Below are positions 54,517-63,369 of a DNA stretch of 64,000 nucleotides, piece by piece (within the stretch, counting starts at the first letter, position 1; each line of letters begins with the position of its first letter). Made by a program: the position numbers and the translations under genes. The notes under the pieces were generated by a model. It was not told the DNA's origin. It ran no database searches and saw only the letters and a list, made by a program, of their open reading frames with translations. This stretch comes from Limnohabitans sp. Jir72. GTDB lineage: Bacteria > Pseudomonadota > Gammaproteobacteria > Burkholderiales > Burkholderiaceae_C. Location: positions 17,486-81,485 of the forward strand of contig NZ_NESC01000013.1 of NCBI RefSeq assembly GCF_003063575.1, written 5' to 3'.

Positions 54517-55478
54517 GCCTCGTTGCCGGCCACGATGCTCATCACCGCCATGCGCACGGCGATGCCGAAGGTCACCTGCGGCAAGATCACGCTTTGTTGG
54601 CCGTCGACCACCGCCGAGTCGATCTCGACGCCGCGGTTGATCGGGCCGGGGTGCATGACGATGGCATCGGGCTTGGCCAGCTGCAGCTTCTCGGGCGTGA
54701 GGCCAAAGCTCTCGAAGTATTCCTGGCTGGAGGGCAGCAGCGCGCCGCTCATGCGCTCGTTTTGCAGGCGCAGCATGATGACCACGTCGCATCCCTGGAT
54801 GCCTTCTTCCAGATTATTGAAAACGCGCACGCCCATCTGGGCCATGTCGGCAGGCACCAGCGTTTTGGGGCCGACCACGCGGACTTCGGCGCAGCCGAGC
54901 GTGGTGAGCGCATGGATGTCGGAGCGCGCCACCCGCGAGTGCAGCACATCGCCCACGATGGCCACGGTGAGGTTGGCAAAGTCTTTTTTGTAGTGCCGGA
55001 TGGTGTACATGTCCAGCAGCGCCTGCGTGGGGTGGGCGTGGCGGCCGTCACCGGCATTGACCACGTGCACATGGGGCGCCACGTGCTGCGCGATCAGGTA
55101 GGGCGCGCCCGACTCGCTGTGGCGCACCACAAAGATGTCGGCGGCCATGGCGCTCAGGTTGGCGATGGTGTCGAGCAGCGACTCGCCTTTGCTGGCCGAA
55201 GAGCGCGCGATGTCGAGCGTGTAGACGTCGGCCGACAGGCGGGTGGCCGCGATGTCGAAGGTGGTGCGGGTGCGGGTGCTGTTCTCGAAGAACAGGTTGA
55301 ACACGCTCTTGCCGCGCAAGAGGGGCACCTTCTTCACTTCACGGTCATTGACACTCACAAAGCCCTGTGCGGTGTCGAGGATGTGCGTGAGGATGTCCTT
55401 GGACAGGCCTTCGGTGGAGAGCAGGTGGATCAGCTCGCCGTTTTTGTTCAGTTGGGGGTTGTTGCGTTTGTAGAGCAT
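54513..55478 (-). CDS. pyrB: Aspartate carbamoyltransferase catalytic subunit
   Basis: The product is 321 aa with the carbamoyl-phosphate site [13 protein letters not shown] (STRT), the [12 protein letters not shown] loop, [16 protein letters not shown] (HPTQ) and [12 protein letters not shown]. It makes carbamoyl aspartate in pyrimidine synthesis. It follows pyrR by 16 bases. In pseudomonads pyrB is joined to pyrC'; here hisC separates them. Confidence 0.97.
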   Translation of the reverse strand: MLYKRNNPQLNKNGELIHLLSTEGLSKDILTHILDTAQGFVSVNDREVKKVPLLRGKSVFNLFFENSTRTRTTFDIAATRLSADVYTLDIARSSASKGESLLDTIANLSAMAADIFVVRHSESGAPYLIAQHVAPHVHVVNAGDGRHAHPTQALLDMYTIRHYKKDFANLTVAIVGDVLHSRVARSDIHALTTLGCAEVRVVGPKTLVPADMAQMGVRVFNNLEEGIQGCDVVIMLRLQNERMSGALLPSSQEYFESFGLTPEKLQLAKPDAIVMHPGPINRGVEIDSAVVDGQQSVILPQVTFGIAVRMAVMSIVAGNEA

Positions 55479-55494
55479 GTTGTTGTCACCTCAA

Positions 55495-55995
55495 TCAGGC
55501 TTTGTTCTCCACGTCAAAACTGAAGCGCCCTGTCGCATCGCGGGCCAGCGCCAGCGATTGCGTCTCGGGCAAGGCCACGCGGGCGGCGGCAAAGTCCGCC
55601 TGCACCGGCAGCTGACGCCCACCGCGATCGACCAAGACCGCCAGCTGCACGCGCGCGGGGCGGCCGTAGTCAAAAATCTCATTCAACACGGCGCGGATGG
55701 TCCGGCCGGTGTAGAGCACATCATCGAGCACCAAAATGTCCGCGCCATCGACCTCAAACGGCAAGCTGGTCTGGCCACCGGCCGACAGGCCGCGCTGGGC
55801 AAAATCGTCGCGGTGCATGACCGAAGAGACTTGGCCCGCTTCACCGGGGAGGCCCAGGTCGCGCTGCAGGCGCTCGGCCAGCCAAGCGCCACCCGAGGTG
55901 ATGCCCACCAGGCGCGTGTTGGCTTGGCACAGGCTGCGCACACCGCGCAGCAACTCCAAATACAAGGCCTCGGCATTCAGGGCGAGTGCGCTCAT
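55495..55995 (-). CDS. pyrR: PyrR-type bifunctional regulator / uracil phosphoribosyltransferase
   Basis: The product is 166 aa with the PRPP-binding motif ILVLDDVLYTGRTIRA and the type I PRTase fold, plus the family blocks LVGITSGGAWLAERL and LAVLVDRGGRQLPVQADF. In Gram-positives PyrR is an RNA-binding attenuator; in proteobacteria the role is less clear. I see no obvious PyrR attenuator upstream. It overlaps ruvX by 4 bases. Confidence 0.93.
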   Translation of the reverse strand: MSALALNAEALYLELLRGVRSLCQANTRLVGITSGGAWLAERLQRDLGLPGEAGQVSSVMHRDDFAQRGLSAGGQTSLPFEVDGADILVLDDVLYTGRTIRAVLNEIFDYGRPARVQLAVLVDRGGRQLPVQADFAAARVALPETQSLALARDATGRFSFDVENKA

Positions 55996-56405
55996 GGCAG
56001 GCTCCTTAAAAATTGGTCAAGAATGATCGCCGCCGCTGCGGCATCGGCATCTTTGGCCCCATAGGAAAGGGCTTCGGTGGTGGTGTAACGCTCGTCCACC
56101 TCGTACACCGACAGGCCAAAACGGCCACGCAACTGACGCCCGAACTTGCGGGCGCGCAAGGTGTTTTCATGCTCGCCGCCATCGGGGTGGAGGGGCACAC
56201 CGATCACCAGCGCGTCGGGCTGCCACTCTTTGATGCGCTTGGCGATGTGGTCAAACCGAGCGTCGCCCTCGGCGGCAATGGTGCCTTGCGGGGTGGCGGT
56301 TTTCATGAGGCGGTTGCCCACGGCAACACCGGTGCGCTTGAGGCCGTAGTCGAAGGCCAGAAAACTTTGTTGCGATGCCGGAACGGTGATGGGTGTATCG
56401 CTCAT
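55992..56405 (-). CDS. ruvX: Holliday junction resolvase-like / pre-16S rRNA nuclease YqgF
   Basis: The product is 137 aa with the RNase H-like fold: FLAFDYGLKRTGVAVGN (first catalytic Asp), ALVIGVPLHPDGGEHENT, VYEVDERYTTTEA (Glu/Asp) and DADAAAAAIILDQFL. It probably processes the 5' end of 16S rRNA. It overlaps yqgE and pyrR by 4 bases each, in the common yqgE-ruvX-pyrR-pyrB order. Confidence 0.95.
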   Translation of the reverse strand: MSDTPITVPASQQSFLAFDYGLKRTGVAVGNRLMKTATPQGTIAAEGDARFDHIAKRIKEWQPDALVIGVPLHPDGGEHENTLRARKFGRQLRGRFGLSVYEVDERYTTTEALSYGAKDADAAAAAIILDQFLRSLP

Positions 56406-57001
56406 GCGTGCCCCGCTTCTGGCGACAGCATCCAGCTTTTGAGGCCCAACAAGTCCAGAGCACGGTCGTAGCGCTCGGCCATGGGCACGTCAAAAATCAC
56501 ATCGGCCGATGCGGGCACCGTCAGCCAAGTGTTTTCGGCCAGCTCCGACTCCAGCTGCCCTTCACCCCAAGAGGCATAGCCCAGCGTGACCAGCACGCGG
56601 CGCGGGCCTGCGCCGGAAGACAGGGCTTCGAGCACATCGCGCGAAGTGGTCATCTCCAGGCCCCCGGGGATCGTCAGGGTGGAGGCGTAAATCGAGCCGC
56701 CGTCTTCCTGCGGTTTTTCCATGTGGATCGGGTCGTGCAGCACAAAGCCGCGCTCGGTCTGCACCGGGCCACCTTGCGAAACGGCGTTTTGCATCAGGTC
56801 TTCGCGGCGCAAAGGCAAATCCACCTTGTCAAACAGGTGGCGCATGCTGATGTCGGCGGGTTTGTTGATGATCAGGCCCATGGCGCCGCGTGGGCTGTGT
56901 TCGCACATGTACACCACGCTGCGGGCAAAAGTCTCGTCCTCCAACCCGGGCATGGCGATCAGGAAATGATGCTTGAGGTCTATGGAGGCACAATCGGTCA
57001 T
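56402..57001 (-). CDS. YqgE/AlgH family protein
   Basis: The product is 199 aa with HHFLIAMPGLEDETFARSVVYMCEHS, GAMGLIINKP, GGPVQTERGFVLH and VTLGYASWGEGQLESEL, all typical of UPF0301/AlgH. The biochemical role is not established; AlgH was linked to alginate regulation. It is the first gene of the ruvX-pyrR-pyrB operon and divergent from phrB. Confidence 0.95.
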   Translation of the reverse strand: MTDCASIDLKHHFLIAMPGLEDETFARSVVYMCEHSPRGAMGLIINKPADISMRHLFDKVDLPLRREDLMQNAVSQGGPVQTERGFVLHDPIHMEKPQEDGGSIYASTLTIPGGLEMTTSRDVLEALSSGAGPRRVLVTLGYASWGEGQLESELAENTWLTVPASADVIFDVPMAERYDRALDLLGLKSWMLSPEAGHA

Positions 57002-57075
57002 GCGCTGATTTTAACGGCCCGGCCCCCGAGGGACGACCACCCGGCGCACTAATTGATCCAACTGGACGACCTGTC

Positions 57076-58551
57076 ATGGAAACCCCATTTTCGAGCGGCT
57101 TGGTGTGGCTGCGGCGCGACCTGCGCGTGGCCGACCACGCTGCGCTGTACCACGCGCTCAAACACTGCCAACGGGTGCATGTGGCCTTCGTGTTCGACAC
57201 CGCCATTCTGGACAAACTGCCCCGCGCGGACCGCCGGGTCGAGTTCATCCGCGAATCACTGGTGGAGGTCGATGAACAGCTGCGCCAATTGGCCGGGCAC
57301 CGCCAAGCAGGCCTGATCGTGCGGCACGGCGTGGCACAAGACAAGATCGCGAAACTGGCGCATCACCTGCAAGTGCAAGCGGTGTTTGCCAACCACGACG
57401 ACGAGCCCGATGCGCTGGCGCGCGACATCCAGGTGCGCGGTCATCTGGCCGACCACGGCATCGTGCTGCACACCTACAAAGACCATGTGATTTTTGAGCG
57501 CAACGAGGTGCTGACCCAGATGGGTAAGCCTTTTGCCGTGTTCACGCCTTACAAAAACGCCTGGCTCAAGAAAGTCACCCCGTTTGATCTGCAGGCCTAC
57601 CCGGTCGAACAGTACGCCCATCACCTGGCCCCGCGCCCGGACAACCTGGCCCAGCCCGTGCCCGAGTTACAGGACCTCGATTTCGAGGCCAGCAACCTGA
57701 AGGCCCTGAAAATCCCGACGGGCGAAACTGGCGGTCAGGCTTTGCTGAGCGATTTCCTGACCCGCATCGACCAATACGAAGACACCCGCAACTTCCCAGC
57801 GGTCAAAGGCCCCAGCTACCTGAGCGTGCACCTGCGCTTTGGCACCGTGTCGATCCGACAACTGGCCCGCGAGGCGCATGCCCGCATGACGGTGGGCAGC
57901 GCAGGTGCTGCGGTGTGGCTGTCAGAGCTGATCTGGCGCGACTTTTATGTGCAGGTGCTGCACAACTTTGGCCATGTGGGGCGCGGCGAAAGCTTCAAAC
58001 CCGAATACGACCATATCAAGTGGGAGCACGGCACGCACGCCCACAAACTGTTTGACGCCTGGTGCGAGGCCCGTACCGGCTACCCGCTGGTGGACGCGGC
58101 CATGCGCCAGCTCAACCAGACCGGCTACATGCACAACCGCCTGCGCATGGTGGTGGCCAGCTTTTTGGTGAAGGATTTGGGCATCGACTGGCGTTGGGGC
58201 GAGCGCTACTTTGCACAGCACCTGAACGATTTCGATTGGTCGGCCAACAACGGCGGCTGGCAGTGGGCCAGCTCCAGCGGATGCGATGCGCAGCCTTACT
58301 TCCGCATCTTCAACCCGATCAGCCAAAGCGAAAAGTTCGACCCCGAGGGCAAGTTCATCCGCCGCTATGTGCCTGAGCTGTCCGCATTGCCCACGGCAGC
58401 GCTGCACGCGCCCTGGCTGGCCAAACCGATGGCGCTGCAAAGCGCCGAGGTGGTGATCGGCAAGACCTACCCGGCCCCCATCGTGGACCACGCCGAGGCC
58501 CGCGAAAAAACGCTGGGCCGCTATGCAGTGGTCAAGAAAAAAGCCGTTTGA
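57076..58551 (+). CDS. phrB: Deoxyribodipyrimidine photolyase (class I CPD)
   Basis: The product is 491 aa. An N-terminal antenna-binding domain (GLVWLRRDLRVADHAALYHAL) is followed by the FAD-binding helical domain (about 200-480) with AVWLSELIWRDFY, GYPLVDAAMRQLNQTGYMHN, WRWGERYFAQHLNDFDWSAN and GWQWASSSGCDAQPYFRIFNP. These are the FAD and lesion-contact motifs of class I CPD photolyases. It repairs UV dimers using blue light, fitting a sunlit-water lifestyle. It is divergent from yqgE. Confidence 0.96.
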   Translation: METPFSSGLVWLRRDLRVADHAALYHALKHCQRVHVAFVFDTAILDKLPRADRRVEFIRESLVEVDEQLRQLAGHRQAGLIVRHGVAQDKIAKLAHHLQVQAVFANHDDEPDALARDIQVRGHLADHGIVLHTYKDHVIFERNEVLTQMGKPFAVFTPYKNAWLKKVTPFDLQAYPVEQYAHHLAPRPDNLAQPVPELQDLDFEASNLKALKIPTGETGGQALLSDFLTRIDQYEDTRNFPAVKGPSYLSVHLRFGTVSIRQLAREAHARMTVGSAGAAVWLSELIWRDFYVQVLHNFGHVGRGESFKPEYDHIKWEHGTHAHKLFDAWCEARTGYPLVDAAMRQLNQTGYMHNRLRMVVASFLVKDLGIDWRWGERYFAQHLNDFDWSANNGGWQWASSSGCDAQPYFRIFNPISQSEKFDPEGKFIRRYVPELSALPTAALHAPWLAKPMALQSAEVVIGKTYPAPIVDHAEAREKTLGRYAVVKKKAV

Positions 58552-58590
58552 TCAGGCGGCTTGCGCAACCACCCTCAAGGGTTTTGTGCT

Positions 58591-58679
58591 GTAGGAGTCC
58601 ACCCCTGTGGGCGATGGTTTGCAGGGTCATGCAGCCGAGGGCGTTTGCCACGCTCTTCGCCCACGGGGTGGGCTCCTAC
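58591..58679. repeat. Inverted pair of GTAG-headed REP-like units
   Basis: One unit on the plus strand (58591-58616, GTAGGAGTCCACCCCTGTGG then GCGATG) faces an inverted unit (58657-58679, which reads GTAGGAGCCCACCCCGTGGG on the minus strand). Each has an internal hairpin and the pair can form a larger stem. This is the head-to-head layout of REP doublets between convergent genes (phrB and rubredoxin). Confidence 0.8.
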
Positions 58680-58729
58680 AAAAAATCTATCCCGTGCCTG
58701 ATGCTCAAGACTTCACGGGTTTTGTGCGA

Positions 58730-58900
58730 TCAGATCGCCACCATCTCAAAGTCTTCCTTGCGGGCCGCGCATTCGGGGCAAGTCCAGTTCATGGGCACGT
58801 CTTCCCATTTGGTGCCGGGCGCAATGCCGTGCTCGGGGTCGCCCTCGGCTTCATCGTAAATCCAGCCGCAAATCAGGCACATCCAGGTTTTGTGTTCCAT
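58730..58900 (-). CDS. Rubredoxin
   Basis: The product is 56 aa with iron ligands in C8-L-I-C11-G and C41-P-E-C44 and the conserved aromatic core (Y15, W39). It is a one-iron electron carrier. The ATG at 58900 (MEHKTWMCLIC) gives the canonical length. It is divergent from the thiD-like gene, an arrangement seen in many betaproteobacteria. Confidence 0.96.
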   Translation of the reverse strand: MEHKTWMCLICGWIYDEAEGDPEHGIAPGTKWEDVPMNWTCPECAARKEDFEMVAI

Positions 58901-59003
58901 CACAGTGTCGCAATCAGAGAGTCGAATAGAATGATTTGCATTGTATCGGGCCGCGCTGTGCGCCCGGCTGAAGAGCTTCTGAAGCCCACTGCAAACTGCT
59001 TTC

Positions 59004-59945
59004 ATGACCGATCACAACACTGACACCCCCACCGACGCAGCAGACGAAGAAGAATCTGCTGGTTTGGCCTGCATCCTGTCGTTCAATGCCAACGACCCCT
59101 GCGGTGCCGGTGGCCTGACCTGCGATGCCACGGCGATGGCCTCGGTCGGCGCGCACTGCCTGCCCGTGTGCACCGGTGCCTATGTGCGCGACACCAGCAA
59201 CATCACCGACTTTTACCCACTGGACGAAGAGGCCGTGGACGACCAAGCCCGCACCGTGGCCGAAGACATGCCGGTGCAAGTCATCAAAGTCGGCTTTGTG
59301 GGCACACCCGAAAACCTGGCCGCCATTGCCGCTTTGGCTGACGACTATGACGGCGTGCCGGTGGTGGCCTACATGCCCAACCTGTCCTGGTGGGAAGACC
59401 ACAAGATCGACGCTTACCTGGACGCTTTTCGCGAATTGCTGCTGCCCCAAACCAGCGTGCTGGTGGGGCACCACAGCACCTTGCGCCGTTGGCTGCTGCC
59501 CGACTGGACCGGCGAGCGCAACCCCGGCCCACGCGACATCGCCAAGGCGGCCTCAGACCTGGGTGTCCCGTTCACACTGGTGACCGGTCTGCCTTTGCCT
59601 GATCAGCACATCGACAACGTCCTGGCCTCGCCCGAAACCGTGATCAGCCACGAAAAGTTTGAACGCATCGAAGCCGTTTTTGCCGGTGCGGGCGACACGC
59701 TGACAGCTGCGCTGGCCGCCCTGCTGGCCACAGGCATGGACTTGCCCGAGGCCACCAACGAAGCCCTGCACTACCTGGACCGCTGCCTGGACGAAGGCTT
59801 TCGGCCCGGCATGGGCCAGGTCATTCCGGACCGCCTGTTCTGGGCGCTGCCCGAAGGCGAAGAAACCGACGAGGACGAAGAAGACCCCGATGCCCACCCC
59901 GGTGCGGATTACTTCGAAGTGCCTTTCAACGAAACGAAACACTGA
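59004..59945 (+). CDS. thiD: ThiD-like hydroxymethylpyrimidine/phosphomethylpyrimidine kinase, divergent form
   Basis: The product is 313 aa with a ribokinase-like fold. The substrate-binding start SFNANDPCGAGGLTCDA corresponds to the SGSDPSGGAG region of ThiD. The catalytic loop GAGDTLTAALAALLATG resembles PfkB-type kinases (GAGD) rather than the GTGCTLSAA of standard ThiD. Acidic tails flank both ends (residues 3-18; about 285-300). It follows the divergent rubredoxin and precedes hemL by 15 bases, so tetrapyrrole or thiamine roles are both plausible. Confidence 0.8.
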   Translation: MTDHNTDTPTDAADEEESAGLACILSFNANDPCGAGGLTCDATAMASVGAHCLPVCTGAYVRDTSNITDFYPLDEEAVDDQARTVAEDMPVQVIKVGFVGTPENLAAIAALADDYDGVPVVAYMPNLSWWEDHKIDAYLDAFRELLLPQTSVLVGHHSTLRRWLLPDWTGERNPGPRDIAKAASDLGVPFTLVTGLPLPDQHIDNVLASPETVISHEKFERIEAVFAGAGDTLTAALAALLATGMDLPEATNEALHYLDRCLDEGFRPGMGQVIPDRLFWALPEGEETDEDEEDPDAHPGADYFEVPFNETKH

Positions 59946-59960
59946 TTCAGGAGACCGAAC

Positions 59961-61256
59961 ATGACAGACCGCAACCAAGAACTGTTTGACCGCGCCGCCC
60001 AAGTGATCCCTGGTGGCGTGAACTCGCCTGTGCGCGCCTTCCGCGCCGTGGGTGGCACACCCCGCTTTGTGCAGCGTGCGCAGGGTGCTTATTTCTGGGA
60101 TGCCAACGGCCAGAAATACATCGACTACATCGGCTCCTGGGGCCCCATGATCTTGGGCCACGGCCACCCGGCCGTACTTGAAGCGGTGCAAAAAGCCGCG
60201 CTGGACGGCTTCTCTTTCGGAGCACCCACGGAGCGCGAGATCGAGCTGGCCGAAGAAATCTTGAAGCACGTGCCCTCCATGGAGATGGTGCGCCTGGTCA
60301 GCTCGGGCACCGAAGCGGGCATGAGCGCCCTGCGCCTGGCACGAGGTGCGACGGGTCGCAGCAAATTCATCAAGTTTGAAGGCTGCTACCACGGCCACGC
60401 CGATGCGCTGCTGGTCAAAGCCGGCTCGGGCCTGGCCACCTTTGGCAACCCCACCAGCGCGGGCGTGCCGCCCGAGGTGGTGCGCGATACCCTGGTGCTG
60501 GAGTACAACAACATCGAACAGCTCGAAGAAGCCTTCAAGCTGCATGGCAAGGAACTGGCCTGCGTGATGATCGAGCCGATCGCAGGCAACATGAACTTTG
60601 TGCGCGCCAGCGTGCCCTTCATGAAACGCTGCCGCGAACTGTGCACCGAATATGGCGCATTGTTCGTGTTTGACGAAGTGATGTCTGGATTCCGTGTGGC
60701 ACTCGGTTCTGCCCAAAGCGTTTACGCCCAATTGATCCCCGGCTTCAAACCCGACATGACGGTGCTGGGCAAAGTGATTGGTGGCGGCATGCCGCTGGCG
60801 GCTTTTGGCGGACCGCGCGAGATCATGTCCAAACTGGCACCCACCGGCCCGGTTTACCAAGCGGGCACACTGAGCGGCAACCCGGTGGCCACCGCCTGTG
60901 GCTTGGCCACCTTGCGCGAGATCGCCAAGCCCGGCTTTTTTGACGCGCTGAGCGCCCGTACCCAAAGCCTGGTCGATGGCCTCAAAGGCGCTGCCGCATC
61001 GGCAGGCGTGCCTTTCAGCGCCGACTGCCAGGGCGGCATGTTTGGTTTCTTCTTGCTGCCCGAGTTGGCGCAAAACTACACGCAAGTCATGACCAGCGAC
61101 AGTCCCAAGTTCAACAAACTCTTCCACGGCCTGCTGGATGGCGGCGTTTACATAGCGCCCGCTTTGTACGAAGCTGGCTTTGTCAGCGCTGCACACACCG
61201 AAGCCGACATTGCCGAGACCGTGCGCGTGGCAGGCGACGTGTTCAAAACACTCTGA
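59961..61256 (+). CDS. hemL: Glutamate-1-semialdehyde 2,1-aminomutase
   Basis: The product is 431 aa of PLP fold type I with [43 protein letters not shown] and the PLP-lysine region [18 protein letters not shown]. It makes 5-aminolevulinate from glutamate-1-semialdehyde for haem, sirohaem and cobalamin. The ATG at 59961 follows an AGGAGA ribosome-binding site. Cobalamin is also the cofactor of IcmF in this window. Confidence 0.97.
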   Translation: MTDRNQELFDRAAQVIPGGVNSPVRAFRAVGGTPRFVQRAQGAYFWDANGQKYIDYIGSWGPMILGHGHPAVLEAVQKAALDGFSFGAPTEREIELAEEILKHVPSMEMVRLVSSGTEAGMSALRLARGATGRSKFIKFEGCYHGHADALLVKAGSGLATFGNPTSAGVPPEVVRDTLVLEYNNIEQLEEAFKLHGKELACVMIEPIAGNMNFVRASVPFMKRCRELCTEYGALFVFDEVMSGFRVALGSAQSVYAQLIPGFKPDMTVLGKVIGGGMPLAAFGGPREIMSKLAPTGPVYQAGTLSGNPVATACGLATLREIAKPGFFDALSARTQSLVDGLKGAAASAGVPFSADCQGGMFGFFLLPELAQNYTQVMTSDSPKFNKLFHGLLDGGVYIAPALYEAGFVSAAHTEADIAETVRVAGDVFKTL

Positions 61257-61260
61257 ACCC

Positions 61261-61731
61261 ATGAAACGCCTGCTTGGCCTGGTCTGTGCAGGTGGGGCAG
61301 CTCTGCTGTGTGCCCCTGCACACGCCGAGTTCGAGGCCAGTCGCCTCTGGCTCAACGCCGGTTTCTACTCGGCCCACTTTGACACAGGCAAAGGCCTGCG
61401 CAACGCCAACCCGGGCTTGGGCTTTGAGTACCGCATCGACGAAGACTGGAGCGCTACTGCGGGCCGCTTCATCAACAGCGACAACGCACACTCCAGCTAT
61501 GTGGGTGCCTACTACCAACCCTGGCGACTGGGGCCTGTGAAACTCGGCGTGGTGGGTGGGGCCTTCAATGGCTACCCCAAAGCCTTCAACGGTGGCTGAT
61601 TCCCCGCGATCATCCCGATGGCCAGCATCGAAAGCGGTCAATGGGGCCTGAACGCAGCACTGGTGCCGCCACTCAAAGACAGGCTCTACGGTGCGCTGAG
61701 CTTTCAGCTCAAGTTTCGTTTTCAGAACTGA
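61261..61731 (+). pseudogene. Small outer-membrane beta-barrel protein gene interrupted by an in-frame TGA
   Basis: From the ATG at 61261 the frame reads a signal peptide (about 1-22, LLCAPAHA) and alternating beta-strand sequence (SRLWLNAGFYSAHF, LGFEYRIDEDWSATAGRF) to a TGA at 61597-61599. The same frame continues with FPAIIPMASIESGQWGLNAALVPP and ends in a C-terminal strand LSFQLKFRFQN at 61729-61731. The last aromatic residue pattern suits an outer-membrane protein. The stop replaces a position where Trp (TGG) would fit (NGG-W-FPA). It is either a nonsense mutation or a base error. The family is not recognised. Confidence 0.75.
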
Positions 61732-61752
61732 GGTGTCTTTGGCGCGTCTGGC

Positions 61753-62223
61753 TCAAGTTTGAGCCGTCATCGGCACAAAACTGGCGCGTGCTTCGCCATC
61801 GAGTTCGGTGTTCAGTTGCTGCAGCAAGGCCATGAATTGCACGCGCTGAGCGGGGCTGAATGGACTCATCAACTTGTCATGGGCTTTTTGAACCGGCTCA
61901 TGCGCTTGGCGCAGCAAGCGCTCGCCCGCAGCGGTCAAACTGACCGCCATCTGGCGTCGATTTTCAGATGAGATGGTCCGCTGGCAAAAGCCCCGTTCTT
62001 CCAGGCCCTTGAGTACCCTGAGCACCGTCACCTTGTCAAAGGCCAAGGCGCGGGCCAAGCTGGACTGGTCGATGCCCGCTTGCTCCTGAATGACACACAG
62101 CACCCCGTACTGGGCAGGCGTGAGCGCGAGATCGGCACAGGCGCGCTCAAAGATCGAGGCTGAAATCTGATGTGCCCTGCGCAACAAAAAACCGGGGCGC
62201 TGGTAAATGGTTTGTGTGGGCAT
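61753..62223 (-). CDS. MarR-family transcriptional regulator
   Basis: The product is 156 aa. The winged helix-turn-helix core (about 45-115) has LTPAQYGVLCVIQEQAGIDQSSLARALAFDKVTVLRVLKGLEERGFCQR and the wing SSENRRQMAVSLTAAG. It is divergent from the Bug gene at 62303 and probably controls it, perhaps in response to an aromatic or carboxylate ligand. The ATG at 62223 is chosen; an upstream in-frame ATG at 62280 would add 19 residues and reach into the divergent promoter region. Confidence 0.9.
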   Translation of the reverse strand: MPTQTIYQRPGFLLRRAHQISASIFERACADLALTPAQYGVLCVIQEQAGIDQSSLARALAFDKVTVLRVLKGLEERGFCQRTISSENRRQMAVSLTAAGERLLRQAHEPVQKAHDKLMSPFSPAQRVQFMALLQQLNTELDGEARASFVPMTAQT

Positions 62224-62302
62224 GGGGCAGGGATTCCCTGAATAAGCAAAAGCTGCAGCTTCGTGAATAATTGTTTGCATACTAACGCATGGAGATGCAC
62301 TG

Positions 62303-63286
62303 ATGCGCTCTGATCGACGACAGCTGACGGCCCTCTTGGCCACGGGCCTTGCGCTTTGGGGCTTGTCTCCCATCACCTGGGCGCAGTCAAGTGCTGGCCA
62401 GGCACCGATCAAATTGATTGTGCCCTTCACGCCGGGCACAGGCATCGATTTGATCGCACGCACATTGGGGCCCAAGCTGTCACAAAAGCTGAACCGCCCC
62501 GTGGTGGTCGAAAACCGCGTGGGGGCTTCTGGCAACATCGGCACCGAAGCTGTGGTGCGCGCCACACCTGACGGCAACACCTTGCTGGTGAGTGTCAACA
62601 CTTTGGTCATGAACCGTGCGCTCTACCCCGGCATTGGGTTTGATCCGGTCAAGGACTTGACCGCCGTTTCACAAACCAGTTGGGGACAACTGCTGCTGGT
62701 CACCCATCCGAAGTCGAGCTACAAAACCGCAGCCGAACTGGTGGAGGCCGCTCGCAAGCAACCAGGACGCATCAATTACGCCTCACCCGGCATGGGCACG
62801 CCGCACCACTTGTCGATGGAGCTGTTCAAAAACACCGCGCAGGTGTTTCTGACCCACATTCCTTACCGGGGCACCGGCCCGGCCGTGACGGATTTGCTCG
62901 GCGGCCAAGTCGACGTCATGTTCTTGCCCATCCATGTGGCCTTGGCCCACATCCGCACCGGGCGCTTGGTGGCACTGGGCATTGGCAGCGACAAGCGGCA
63001 TCCGCTCTTGCCCGAGGTGCCCACACTGGCCGAGGCCAAAGCGGGCAATGTGAACGTGGGCATGTGGTTCGGTGTCTTTGCGCCCAAAGGCACGCCCACA
63101 GACATCGTCAACCTCTACAACAGCGAAATCAACCAACTGCTGGCGGGTGACGATGTGAAAAAAGCCTTTGTGTCGCAGGGCATGGACCCGCTGGGCGGTA
63201 CGCCGCAGGCTTTTGCGCAATTGGTCGAGCGTGACGCAGAGCGCTGGGCTCGCCTGATCAAGGACCAAGGCATCAAAGCCGAGTGA
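62303..63286 (+). CDS. Bug/TctC-family substrate-binding protein
   Basis: The product is 327 aa with a signal peptide (about 1-27, GLSPITWAQ) followed by PIKLIVPFTPGTGIDLIARTLG, VGASGNIGTEAVVRATPDGNT, and GVFAPKGTPTDIVNLYN, the Bug family signatures. It is a periplasmic receptor for an unknown carboxylate-like ligand. It pairs with the divergent MarR-type regulator, which suggests ligand-specific control. No TctAB genes are adjacent. The IS3 element starts 32 bases after its stop. Confidence 0.92.
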   Translation: MRSDRRQLTALLATGLALWGLSPITWAQSSAGQAPIKLIVPFTPGTGIDLIARTLGPKLSQKLNRPVVVENRVGASGNIGTEAVVRATPDGNTLLVSVNTLVMNRALYPGIGFDPVKDLTAVSQTSWGQLLLVTHPKSSYKTAAELVEAARKQPGRINYASPGMGTPHHLSMELFKNTAQVFLTHIPYRGTGPAVTDLLGGQVDVMFLPIHVALAHIRTGRLVALGIGSDKRHPLLPEVPTLAEAKAGNVNVGMWFGVFAPKGTPTDIVNLYNSEINQLLAGDDVKKAFVSQGMDPLGGTPQAFAQLVERDAERWARLIKDQGIKAE

Positions 63287-63325
63287 CCCCAGCGGCCCCC
63301 ATGAAAATGCCCCTCACGTGAACTG

Positions 63326-63368
63326 CACCCCAAAAGTTGGACACCAATCCAACCTTTGGGGTGTTTTT
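63326..63368 (+). terminator. Terminator-like hairpin inside the IS left end
   Basis: CACCCCAAA-A-GTTGGA pairs with TCCAAC-C-TTTGGGGTG (15 paired bases, one mismatch, loop CACCAA), followed by TTTTT at 63364-63368 and the orfA ATG at 63370. The only purine-rich ribosome-binding candidate (GGGG, 63358-63361) is in the stem. The structure could stop incoming transcription and hide the ribosome-binding site. Confidence 0.7.
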
Positions 63369-63369
63369 C

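Noticed and set aside
61597..61599. TGA as a selenocysteine codon
   Set aside because: No SECIS-like hairpin is evident directly downstream, and the position suits Trp in a beta-barrel protein, not a redox site.
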